Positions 9,101 through 15,995 of a stretch of 51,317 nt of DNA are shown here, piece by piece (within the stretch, counting starts at the first letter, position 1; every line of letters begins with the position of its first letter). Origin of the DNA: a virus; IMG/VR virus record IMGVR_UViG_3300005563_001252, positions 1 through 51,317 of that record. The stretch is one strand, 5' to 3'. The notes under the pieces are model-generated. The model was not told the DNA's origin, did no database searches, and saw only the letters and a list, made by a program, of their open reading frames with translations. The translations under genes were made by a program, and so were the position numbers.

Positions 9101-9290
9101 CTGGTGCCAGGTCTTCGTCGTTGCTTACAAAGGCGGTAACCAAGGCTGCTATCACCTCTCCGGACGCTGCCCGCTGCGTGTTCATCACGTCAGCGAAGTG
9201 CCTCGATCGCTTCAGTAATTTCTCGAACAGCTTCTGCGCTTCATCGTGCTGGGCTTCTTCCCTCGATTGCATTTTTGTTCCCCGCGTCAT
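8985..9290 (-). CDS. Antisense small protein between Cro-like and CII-like genes
   Basis: On the minus strand, 101 residues beginning MTRGTKMQSREEAQHDEAQ have natural protein composition and good helices (KLFEKLLKRSRHFADVM, VIAALVTAFVSNDEDLAPVMV). The opposite plus-strand reading is Cys/Ser-rich nonsense. It overlaps the 3' tail of the Cro-like gene by 116 bases, head-on. A second start at 9272 is possible; neither start has a strong ribosome site. Family unknown. It may be a small lysogenic-phase protein, and its transcript could act as antisense RNA on the Cro-like message. Confidence 0.5.
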   Translation of the reverse strand: MTRGTKMQSREEAQHDEAQKLFEKLLKRSRHFADVMNTQRAASGEVIAALVTAFVSNDEDLAPVMVMMLQKLQIPTGRPSIDAERQILTRLALQALAPARA

Positions 9291-9356
9291 TGGTATGGCC
9301 CGCAGGTTAACAGCGGTCCTATTCCGTGGCGACGGTAAAAAAAGGAGATGTTTACC

Positions 9357-9881
9357 GTGACCCATCGTCATCTTGAAATGAATCAGCACGATGCCCTTTA
9401 CCGGATGGCACGCGCCTATCCCGGTGGCATCGAGGCGCTGGCGGCCCGTATGGGTAAGTCGCCTAACACTCTTCGCAACAAGCTGCGTCCTGAAATCGCT
9501 ACCCATGCAATGAGTTTCGAGGAGGTCAGCGAGGTTCTTGAGCTCTGCGAAGGGGCCAAGGTCAAAGATGCGCTCCAGCCGTTGCAGGCCTTTAACGCCC
9601 GCCACGGCATGGCGGCATTCCGCATGCCGGAGGTCAATGACCAGGATGATGAGCAATTGCTCGATACCGTCTATCGCGTCATGAAGGAGATCGGCCAGGT
9701 GGCCGAGACTGTCTCCGTTGCGCTGGAAGATGGGCGCATCACGGCGCAGGAACTGGATCTCATCGAGAAGAAGTTCGCCCAAGGCATCTCTGCCTTGGGT
9801 GAGTGGCGCGAGCGGGTGCGCCAGCGCGCGGAGCGTGATGGTGCGGTGCATCCGCAGAAGAAAGCGGCAAAGGGGCGCTGA
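9357..9881 (+). CDS. CII-family phage regulatory protein
   Basis: This 174-aa protein resembles the Phage_CP76/CII regulatory family: an N-terminal DNA-binding region (LYRMARAYPGGIEALAARMGKSPNTLRNKLRP) followed by a long helical part (LLDTVYRVMKEIGQVAETVSVALEDGRIT). The GTG at 9357 lies 9 bases after AGGAG. The in-frame ATG at 9348 directly abuts that site and is less likely. It probably controls the lysis-lysogeny choice. Confidence 0.8.
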   Translation: MTHRHLEMNQHDALYRMARAYPGGIEALAARMGKSPNTLRNKLRPEIATHAMSFEEVSEVLELCEGAKVKDALQPLQAFNARHGMAAFRMPEVNDQDDEQLLDTVYRVMKEIGQVAETVSVALEDGRITAQELDLIEKKFAQGISALGEWRERVRQRAERDGAVHPQKKAAKGR

Positions 9882-10108
9882 TGGTCAGCGATACCAGTTC
9901 GCTGGACTGGCAGCTGGACTGCCTGGCGCGACACATCCTCGACATGCCCACCAAAGCTGCTCGTATCGAGTTCCTGGAGCGCATGCGCGCGAACAGGGCA
10001 AAGGGGGCGGGTCCGGATGCAGCAGCCGATGCGGATAGGTTCGTGGACGATCTGCGCCGACGGATTTTGAGACAACACGAGCTGCGTAAGGCAGCGCGCA
10101 ACAATTAG
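9881..10108 (+). CDS. Small hypothetical phage protein
   Basis: This 75-aa protein (MVSDTSSLDWQLDCLARHIL) is helical and rich in Arg/Asp, with LRRRILRQHELRKAARNN at the end. Its ATG overlaps the CII stop by one base, so it is translationally coupled. Similar small proteins follow CII in related prophages, but no function is known to me. Confidence 0.72.
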   Translation: MVSDTSSLDWQLDCLARHILDMPTKAARIEFLERMRANRAKGAGPDAAADADRFVDDLRRRILRQHELRKAARNN

Positions 10109-10116
10109 GAGGAACT

Positions 10117-10305
10117 GTGATTCCAATGCAAAACGTTGAGGATGCTTTTACCCAATGCGAGACCGTCGCTGCTAGAGCCTTCCTGATTCTTAGCGAAGCG
10201 CGGCACCCAGCGACACAAAAATGCGCGTCATCGTCTCATCAGCAACTGGATTCAACCCACCTGTCTCCTGATGGGTCGCACGGTATTCCTCCAGATCAGA
10301 AATAA
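10117..10305 (+). CDS. Doubtful short peptide gene
   Basis: A strong AGGAGG (10107-10112) precedes GTG at 10117. The first 28 residues (MIPMQNVEDAFTQCETVAAR) look natural, but the rest is opposite the better-supported minus-strand gene 10190-10423 and has poor composition. It may be a remnant or a short regulatory peptide. Confidence 0.3.
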   Translation: MIPMQNVEDAFTQCETVAARAFLILSEARHPATQKCASSSHQQLDSTHLSPDGSHGIPPDQK

Positions 10306-10423
10306 GTTGCAAAGGGTCGATGCCTTGGCGGGAAAGGCAGCAGATCAACGCATTGAAAACTTGCGTGGTGCTCTCTGCAACAGCCCTTGCATCCTGGTCT
10401 TTGAGCATTTGGAAGGTGGCCAT
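10190..10423 (-). CDS. Small hypothetical protein on the opposite strand
   Basis: This 77-aa protein (MATFQMLKDQDARAVAESTT, then NALICCLSRQGIDPLQLISDLEEYRATHQ) has AAGGAG six bases before its ATG and natural composition. It faces away from the primase gene, whose start lies about 60 bases to the right, so the two probably have divergent promoters in 10424-10485. No family recognised. Confidence 0.65.
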   Translation of the reverse strand: MATFQMLKDQDARAVAESTTQVFNALICCLSRQGIDPLQLISDLEEYRATHQETGGLNPVADETMTRIFVSLGAALR

Positions 10424-10485
10424 GCGGTTCTCCTTTTGTTGTGGTTGAGACCCACATTATCCTTCATTACCTCAGGGGTGAGAGT

Positions 10486-12993
10486 TTGACAACGTTAGAT
10501 CAAGCGGTGCAGCAGATGCGCGCCGCAGGCCTTCCCGCCCTGCCGGATGGCCATCCACGCACGGACGGCCGAATCTGGCGGTTCGGTCCAGGGAAGAAGA
10601 GTTGGTATGTTCTGCACGAAGTCCGGCGAGCGAACGGCAGTTGGTCGGTGCATGGAGCCTACGGCACCTGGCAGGGCACCAACAATTATTCGACCAAAAT
10701 CGAGGCTGATTGGACCGGTGTGTCGGATGCTGAGCGAGCGGATTTGGAACGCCGCCAGCGCGAGAAGGATGCGCGGGAGCGTGACAAGCAGCAGGAGCGG
10801 GCAAAAAACGCTGCTAACCGTGCGCGGCAGCAGTGGGCAGAAGCCTCGGCCGCTGGCGAGTCGCTCTATGCGCTACGCAAGCAAATCACCACGCCGGGCC
10901 TAAAATTCATGGATGACGGTACGCTGCTGGTGCCGATGCTGAAGCACACAGCTGATGGGCTGGAGCTGGTCGGCCTGCAGAAGATCGCTGAAGATGGTTC
11001 CAAGGCCTTCAATAAAGGCATGGCCAAGGCCGGCGCATTCTGCCCGATTGGTAAGGCTGGCCCGGACGAGAAAATTTTGTTCTCTGCCGAAGGCTACGCA
11101 ACGGCGCGCACTATCCGCATGGCGCTCCAGGACACTGTGGCCGGATTTGTGACGTTCGACGCCGGGAATATCCTGCAGGTCTTGCTGGGCGTACGTGCTC
11201 GCTACCCTGATGCTCATATCCTCATTTGCGCGGATGATGACCATGCATTCGAGCCGCGCGTAGCCCGCGACCTGTCCCAGCAGTATGGCATCGAGGGCGT
11301 GGCCATCGACGGCCAGCAGCGTAGGCATCCGGGTAAGGATGGCGAATACTCCGTCACGGCCAGTTGGTGCGAGGGCATCGCTGGCCTCCGATTTATCGAG
11401 GTGCGCATCGTCGGCGAGGGATTCAGCCGAACCCTGCGATATGAGAACACCGGCCTGGTGAAAGCGCATGAAGCCGCGCAGGCGATCGGGAATGCCTCGG
11501 TGGTGGTGCCGGAGTTTGCGGAGCGAGGTGAGGACAAGTGGACCGATTGGAACGACCTGCATTGTGTCGAAGGCCTGGATGTCTGCGCGCAGCAGCTTTC
11601 TTCCGCGGTCTTGAAGGCCCTCACGCCGCCTATGGTCAAGGCCGCCCAGGCGGAGAAGGATCTTGCCGGCGAGATTGGAGCGCCGTCGGCGAATCCCGCT
11701 GGCGCTGAGAAGATTGTTCGCGCGGAGACGGCGCCTATGGAGGCGGAGCGCGAAAATTCCGAGTTGACGTGGGAGGCGCGGCTTGTTCGGAACGACAAAG
11801 GCCAGATTCTGCCGGTCCTGAGCAATGTGGTGGATGTGCTGCTCAATTCACCTGAGTGGGAAGGTGTGATTGTGTATGACGAATTCAGTGGCCAGGTTGT
11901 CAAAGCCAAGGTGCCGCCGTTTCCGCGCGGTGAGATCGGGGAGTGGACCGATAAGGACGATCTGCGCGCGACCCTTTGGATCCAGCGGAAGTATTCATTC
12001 CATCCTCGCGAGGATGTGGTGATGAAGGGTGTGCTGCTGGCCGCCGATGCACAGTCGCGGCATGTGGTGCGCGATTATCTTGATCCGCTTGTGTGGGACG
12101 GTACGGACCGCCTCTCCATGTGGATGATCGACTTCCTGGGGGCCGAGGATATGGAGTATGTGCGACGTGTATCGCGTAAGTTCATGATCGGGGCTGTGGC
12201 TCGAATTTATAGGCCGGGCTGCAAGATGGACAACGTACTGATCCTCGAGGGAACCCAGGGCCTCAAGAAATCTACCGCGCTCAAGACGTTAGCTGGCGAG
12301 TGGTTCACAGATGCGCCCCTTCGATTCGAGAATAAGGACACCTATTCGATCATGCGCGGGAAGTGGTTCATTGAGCTGGCCGAGCTGGACTCCTTCAACA
12401 AGGCTGACTCTGAGGCCGCGAAGCAGTTCTTTGGCCAATATGTTGACCGGTATCGAGATTTTTACGGCAAGCGAGCCAGCGACGTGCCGCGCCAGCAGGT
12501 TTTCGCGGGCAGTACCAACAAATACGTCTACCTGAAGGACGAAACCGGCAATCGTCGTTACTGGCCGGTTCGGGCCATAGAGATCAATCTTGATGGGCTT
12601 GCTGCTGCCAGGGATCAACTATGGGCAGAAGCCGTGGTAGCATTCCGGGCCGGTGAGCCGTATTGGGAAACACCCGATGATGTGCCGTTGTTCCGTGAGC
12701 AGCAAGAAGCGCGCTTCGTCAGCGATGCATACACCGAGGTGATTGCTGGTGGTCTGATCGGAAAGAAGCAAACCAGCGTCACCGACGTACTGCAGAATAT
12801 CCTCAAGCTGGATACCTCGAAGTGGACCATGCCCGAGCAACAGCGAGTCGGCCGCAGTTTGGGGCAGCTGGGGTGGGTGCGGAAAAAGGGCCCAGTCAAA
12901 GCAGGCCACCGAGAATGGATCTATGTGCGAGGTGAGCCTGAGGGAGCCTCCGAAGCTGATGCACATGAGGAGGCTGACGATGCTCCTATCTGA
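10486..12993 (+). CDS. Primase-helicase: TOPRIM region fused to VapE-type ATPase
   Basis: This large replication protein (835 aa from this start) has a TOPRIM-like region (ILFSAEGYATARTIR, then AHILICADDDHAFEP) and a C-terminal virulence-associated-E-type ATPase. The ATPase shows Walker A LEGTQGLKKST, an acidic Walker B-like FIELAELDSF, and the block VFAGSTNKYVYLKDETGNRR. It probably primes and unwinds phage DNA. TTG at 10486 lies seven bases after AGGGG; an upstream in-frame GTG at 10441 lacks a ribosome site. The repeat array directly downstream is a plausible origin for it. Confidence 0.88.
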   Translation: MTTLDQAVQQMRAAGLPALPDGHPRTDGRIWRFGPGKKSWYVLHEVRRANGSWSVHGAYGTWQGTNNYSTKIEADWTGVSDAERADLERRQREKDARERDKQQERAKNAANRARQQWAEASAAGESLYALRKQITTPGLKFMDDGTLLVPMLKHTADGLELVGLQKIAEDGSKAFNKGMAKAGAFCPIGKAGPDEKILFSAEGYATARTIRMALQDTVAGFVTFDAGNILQVLLGVRARYPDAHILICADDDHAFEPRVARDLSQQYGIEGVAIDGQQRRHPGKDGEYSVTASWCEGIAGLRFIEVRIVGEGFSRTLRYENTGLVKAHEAAQAIGNASVVVPEFAERGEDKWTDWNDLHCVEGLDVCAQQLSSAVLKALTPPMVKAAQAEKDLAGEIGAPSANPAGAEKIVRAETAPMEAERENSELTWEARLVRNDKGQILPVLSNVVDVLLNSPEWEGVIVYDEFSGQVVKAKVPPFPRGEIGEWTDKDDLRATLWIQRKYSFHPREDVVMKGVLLAADAQSRHVVRDYLDPLVWDGTDRLSMWMIDFLGAEDMEYVRRVSRKFMIGAVARIYRPGCKMDNVLILEGTQGLKKSTALKTLAGEWFTDAPLRFENKDTYSIMRGKWFIELAELDSFNKADSEAAKQFFGQYVDRYRDFYGKRASDVPRQQVFAGSTNKYVYLKDETGNRRYWPVRAIEINLDGLAAARDQLWAEAVVAFRAGEPYWETPDDVPLFREQQEARFVSDAYTEVIAGGLIGKKQTSVTDVLQNILKLDTSKWTMPEQQRVGRSLGQLGWVRKKGPVKAGHREWIYVRGEPEGASEADAHEEADDAPI

Positions 12994-13474
12994 TTCCATT
13001 ATGCAATCTTTTCGCTCTCTGTCCCAGTCTCCCGGTTCACTGGGACAAACCTGGGACAGGCCCATAAATGCTGGGCTGTCCCAGTCTTTTGATTCACTGG
13101 GACAAACCTGGGACAGGCCCGTAAATGCTGGGCTGTCCCAGTCTTTTGATTCACTGGGACAAACCTGGGACAGGCCCGTAAATGCTGGGCTGTCCCAGTC
13201 TTTCGATTCACTGGGACAAACCTGGGACAGTGTGCCCAAATCTGTCCCAGTGTCCCAGTCGGGGGCGATGACTGGGACAGCGGAAACCCGCATGCCGCTG
13301 CGGGTTGTCCCAGCTGTCCCAGTTGTCCCAGTGGTCTGCCTCGTGTGTGTGTGCGTGCGCACATGTGCGAGGGCGCGTGCCCGCGCGTATACGCGTGCGC
13401 GCGTCCCTTGCTTTTTCACTGGGACAACTGGGACAACTGGGACAGTAAGCAAGATGGGAGGTCGTCATGGCTGA
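12980..13474 (+). CDS. Possible 19-residue repeat protein lying over the iteron array
   Basis: AGGAGG (12968-12973) stands six bases before ATG at 12980, overlapping the primase end. The 164-aa frame has a 19-residue unit (SQSFDSLGQTWDRPVNAGL) nearly four times, because the DNA repeat is 57 bp. The rest (VVPAVPVVPVV, CVRTCARARARA) is low-complexity. The ribosome site argues for translation, and the repeat length divisible by three keeps the frame open. The simplest reading is a DNA element that happens to be open; the protein is uncertain. Confidence 0.35.
   Translation: MLLSDSIMQSFRSLSQSPGSLGQTWDRPINAGLSQSFDSLGQTWDRPVNAGLSQSFDSLGQTWDRPVNAGLSQSFDSLGQTWDSVPKSVPVSQSGAMTGTAETRMPLRVVPAVPVVPVVCLVCVCVRTCARARARAYTRARVPCFFTGTTGTTGTVSKMGGRHG
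13021..13445. repeat. Iteron array of TGGGACA/TGTCCCA; candidate replication origin
   Basis: By eye there are 12 copies of TGGGACA and 9 of its complement TGTCCCA. The left part is a 57-bp tandem repeat (units starting at 13021, 13078, 13135 and, partial, 13192), each carrying one TGTCCCA and two TGGGACA. Isolated copies in both orientations continue to three TGGGACA in a row at the right end (about 13418-13445). Between them, 13341-13405 is an alternating purine-pyrimidine tract (GTGTGTGTGTGCGTGCGC and similar). The place, right after a primase-helicase gene, fits an origin. Confidence 0.7.
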
Positions 13475-13913
13475 TGATCTCCGCAATTTCCATCAACCAG
13501 TGGAAACCCTGGCCGACGACTTAGACGGTAGTGATCCGGAGCTTTTCTCCCGGCTGCAAAACTGGCGAGAGTATCTTCGGGCCAGTGGCCGATCTGCTGG
13601 CGGCGATGGACCGGGATGGGTTGGCCACTACATCGCGCTTAGGAATACCGACCAGAATATCGGCGCCACGTCTCTTGCTCGTCTCGCTGGCCGGCGTGCA
13701 GACACGAAGGACGGTTGGCTGGTCGAGCGTGCAGTGGCTTCGTTGGGCAGTGAGCACGAGCGTGAGCTATTGCGGGCTTGGTATGTGTGGCGCTTGCCGC
13801 CATCTGTTATCCGCCGCCGCGCCCGTGTTCGCGGGCCCCATCTTCGTGAGGTCAGGTTGCGAGCTGAAAAAAATTTACAGCTGGCTCTTGTCAAACTGGA
13901 GGCGCGGGACTAA
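13467..13913 (+). CDS. Putative late-transcription regulator
   Basis: This 148-aa protein has GGGAGG before its ATG at 13467. The C-terminal half is basic and helical with a sigma-region-4-like look (ERELLRAWYVWRLPPSVIRR, then HLREVRLRAEKNLQLAL). In lambdoid layouts the last gene before the packaging block is often a Q-like or RinA/ArpU-like activator of late transcription. Here it is followed by a terminator and then by the HNH-terminase genes. The function is inferred from position and composition; no exact family is recognised. Confidence 0.6.
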   Translation: MADDLRNFHQPVETLADDLDGSDPELFSRLQNWREYLRASGRSAGGDGPGWVGHYIALRNTDQNIGATSLARLAGRRADTKDGWLVERAVASLGSEHERELLRAWYVWRLPPSVIRRRARVRGPHLREVRLRAEKNLQLALVKLEARD

Positions 13914-14001
13914 AGTTACATCCAACAAATTTACGTCGCCGCCGTTTTGCGTGCCTTGAAGTGTCTGCCCTGTGGCAGGCATTTTGGCGACCAGGTTAGA
14001 G

Positions 14002-14037
14002 AAAAAGCCCCGCCCAGAAATGGTTCGGGGCTTTTTT
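14002..14037. terminator. Bidirectional Rho-independent terminator
   Basis: AAAAAGCCCCG (14002-14012) pairs with CGGGGCTTTTTT (14026-14037) around a 13-base loop, giving T runs on both strands. It follows the regulator gene and closes the early rightward unit. Confidence 0.85.
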
Positions 14038-14170
14038 GCGTTCGCCTAATAGCCGTGATCCTAACTGAAATCATAAAGAAGCCTGGACTGAAAGTTGGAT
14101 GCTGACTTTCTCGTTTCGTGAGATATCATCAGATTGCAAGCGACGTGCTTGTTAATATGGGGAAACACGA

Positions 14171-14653
14171 ATGTCTAAGAATGTGATTAGCGCATCCAAA
14201 GGTTTAAAGGAAGTTGCAAAACTGAGGTCTCTTGCTTCGAAAATCCGGCAAGTGATTTTTGTTTCTCCTAAGCTTCCGCCGATTTCGGCGTCGGACCCAA
14301 TCCAGAGTCTCGTTTGCGAGAACGATAAGGATAGTGAAATTGGCTTTACCTTCGCTACGGCGATTGGCAAAGTTAGAGCTACGTTTTTTCTTGCACCTGC
14401 TGGCCAAGGATACGAGTTTGCGGGCGGCTTTCATTTTTTCCAGGTCGCCCCAGAAGGGTACCGGGATAATGTGCTGAATTACTCTTTCAGGTTTGACGTG
14501 GCTGGAAATATTAGCGCGGACCCTGAGTATAAATGGCCGCTGATAAGCTTGGAGAAAGACGATGATGACGCCAGAGATTTTCGAGAGCAAGTGCTAGGAG
14601 AGGTTGTTTTCCGAATGTTCGGCATGGTCCAAGCAACGTTCTCCAAACTATAG
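14171..14653 (+). CDS. Hypothetical cargo gene between two terminators
   Basis: This 160-aa protein (MSKNVISASKGLKEVAKLRS) is moderately acidic, with an aromatic central part (YEFAGGFHFFQVAPEG). GGGGA precedes the ATG. The gene is more AT-rich than its surroundings and is framed by terminators at 14002-14037 and 14679-14701, the pattern of an independently expressed moron. No family recognised. Confidence 0.65.
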   Translation: MSKNVISASKGLKEVAKLRSLASKIRQVIFVSPKLPPISASDPIQSLVCENDKDSEIGFTFATAIGKVRATFFLAPAGQGYEFAGGFHFFQVAPEGYRDNVLNYSFRFDVAGNISADPEYKWPLISLEKDDDDARDFREQVLGEVVFRMFGMVQATFSKL

Positions 14654-14678
14654 TTTTCCCTTTTTTACTTTGACTGCA

Positions 14679-14701
14679 CCCCGCGTTTGGCGGGGTTTTT
14701 T
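14679..14701 (+). terminator. Rho-independent terminator
   Basis: CCCCGC (14679-14684) and GCGGGG (14690-14695) form a GC stem followed by a run of T. It ends the transcript of the cargo gene at 14171. Confidence 0.82.
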
Positions 14702-14719
14702 ATTTCAGGCGGCGTGTCG

Positions 14720-15028
14720 ATGGTGGTTGAATATAAGCGCCTGTATGGAACCAAGCAATGGTTTCGCCTTCGTCATCATCAGCTTCAGAAGGAGCCGCTT
14801 TGCCGGTTCTGCTCCCAACAGAAGCGCGTGACCGCAGCGACCATCGTTGACCATGTTCAACCCCATCGAGGTGATGAACAAAAATTTTTCGACCCGGGCA
14901 ATCTGCAGTCGCTGTGTAAGTTATGCCACGACTCGGTGAAGCAGCAGCTGGAGAAGAGCGGTGTCATGCGCGGCTGCGACGAGTCTGGCTTGCCCTTGGA
15001 CCGCAACCATCACTGGAATCGAAAATGA
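14720..15028 (+). CDS. HNH endonuclease (packaging-associated)
   Basis: This 102-aa HNH nuclease has a zinc-binding pair CRFC and CKLC with the HNH core IVDHVQPHRGD and NLQSLCKLCHD. In HK97-type phages a small HNH protein encoded just before the terminase works with TerL in cleaving cos ends. ATG at 14720 (MVVEYKRLYG) is chosen because the family normally begins close to the tryptophan-containing KQWFRLR helix. Its stop overlaps the next gene by ATGA. Confidence 0.85.
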   Translation: MVVEYKRLYGTKQWFRLRHHQLQKEPLCRFCSQQKRVTAATIVDHVQPHRGDEQKFFDPGNLQSLCKLCHDSVKQQLEKSGVMRGCDESGLPLDRNHHWNRK

Positions 15029-15270
15029 ATTTCGTTGAGCACCCTAGCAACAATGCCCGCCTGGGCGCACCTGCTGACTGGGACCAAAGCCGTATCGCAT
15101 GCGACACCCTGCCGGTCACTCTTTCAGAAATCGAAGGGCAGCCGGTCGTGATCTCGTATTGGCAGCCGAGCGCAGAGGAGATGGCATTGCTCCTTGCTGG
15201 CAAGCCGGTTGGCCTGGTGATCTTCGGTGCCACGATGCCGCCCGTTGCGGTGGCGGTTGCGCAAGGCTAG
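15025..15270 (+). CDS. Small phage protein between HNH and terminase
   Basis: This 81-aa protein (MNFVEHPSNNARLGAPADWD) contains a ligand-binding-looking stretch (VVISYWQPSAEEMALLLAGK, then LVIFGATMPPVAV). It is coupled to the HNH gene by an ATGA overlap. Similar small proteins occur near packaging genes of proteobacterial phages; the function is unknown to me. Confidence 0.7.
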   Translation: MNFVEHPSNNARLGAPADWDQSRIACDTLPVTLSEIEGQPVVISYWQPSAEEMALLLAGKPVGLVIFGATMPPVAVAVAQG

Positions 15271-15479
15271 GTCAGGCGATCCGAGACCCGCTCCCAGTCT
15301 GGCTTTGCGGGCGGGCAAGGTCGAAAATTTCAAAATTGCAATAAAAGTTTCGTTTTTGCAACAAAGCGGGGCGGGGGCGGGTCGAAAGTTCACGCCGCCC
15401 TCCGTCCACACCGCTCGCCTCCCGTTTTTTTTCAGAGCGGGAAATATGGGAGGGGGGTATCTCGACATAGGAGGTCATC
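15271..15479. other. Non-coding stretch before terS; candidate cos region
   Basis: There is no convincing gene in these 209 bases. The stretch has an AT-rich part (AAAATTTCAAAATTGCAATA and TTGCAACAA) next to a G-rich part (GCGGGGCGGGGGCGGG) and ends in the terS ribosome site (AGGAGG). Lying between HNH and terS it is where HK97-type phages have cos, but no end sequence can be proved from this alone. Confidence 0.4.
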
Positions 15480-15995
15480 ATGGCTGGCAATTCCAACTCT
15501 GGCCGCAAGCCGATGCCAGCATCATTGCATCTGATTGGCGGCAATCGCAGTAAAAAAAGTGCGGCTGAACTGGCTGGCGCCGGCAGACCGGTGGTGGCGC
15601 CAGCTGCGCCACCCGAATGCCCGGAATTTCTTTCTGCCGATGCGCGTGAAGAATGGCAGCGCATCGTCGCAGACCTGCTCGTGATGGGGCTGCTGTCTCG
15701 CGTTGACCGGGCGGAACTGGCGGTGTATTGCCAGGCCTGGGGCGACTGGAAGCGCGCCCGCGAGAAGATCACCGAGCTCGGCGAGCAAGGTTTTTCCGAG
15801 ATGACGCCCAGTGGCTACAAGCAAATGTCCGTCTGGATGCAGATTTCGAACCGAGCCGAAGATCGCATGCGGACAGCAGGCGCTTCATTTGGCCTGAACC
15901 CATCGGCGCGCATGCGCCTGAACGTGAATGCTCCTCAAGGGGAGCTCTTCCCCAATGAGCCCAAGGAAACCGCGAGCAAGTTCTTCAGCGACTGA
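15480..15995 (+). CDS. terS: Terminase small subunit, P27 family
   Basis: The 171-aa P27-family small terminase recognises phage DNA and starts packaging. The N terminus GRKPMPASLHLIGGNRSKK, the helical middle (EEWQRIVADLLVMGLLSRVD, YCQAWGDWKRAREKI) and the C-terminal GLNPSARMRL are typical of the family. A strong AGGAGG precedes ATG 15480. The gene overlaps terL by 41 bases. Confidence 0.92.
   Translation: MAGNSNSGRKPMPASLHLIGGNRSKKSAAELAGAGRPVVAPAAPPECPEFLSADAREEWQRIVADLLVMGLLSRVDRAELAVYCQAWGDWKRAREKITELGEQGFSEMTPSGYKQMSVWMQISNRAEDRMRTAGASFGLNPSARMRLNVNAPQGELFPNEPKETASKFFSD

Noticed and set aside
8985-9851. Full 288-aa minus-strand frame opposite the CII gene
   Set aside because: Only the C-terminal part from 9290 leftward has natural composition; the upstream part is antisense to the well-supported CII-like gene.
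13021-13250. 57-bp tandem repeats as a CRISPR array
   Set aside because: The whole unit repeats with no unique spacers, and no cas genes are present.
12619-13452. Long minus-strand reading frame of about 277 aa across the iteron region
   Set aside because: It is antisense to the primase end and made of the repeat's complement (VCPSESKDWDSPAFTGLSQ) and Arg/Ala/His runs; no ribosome site or family.
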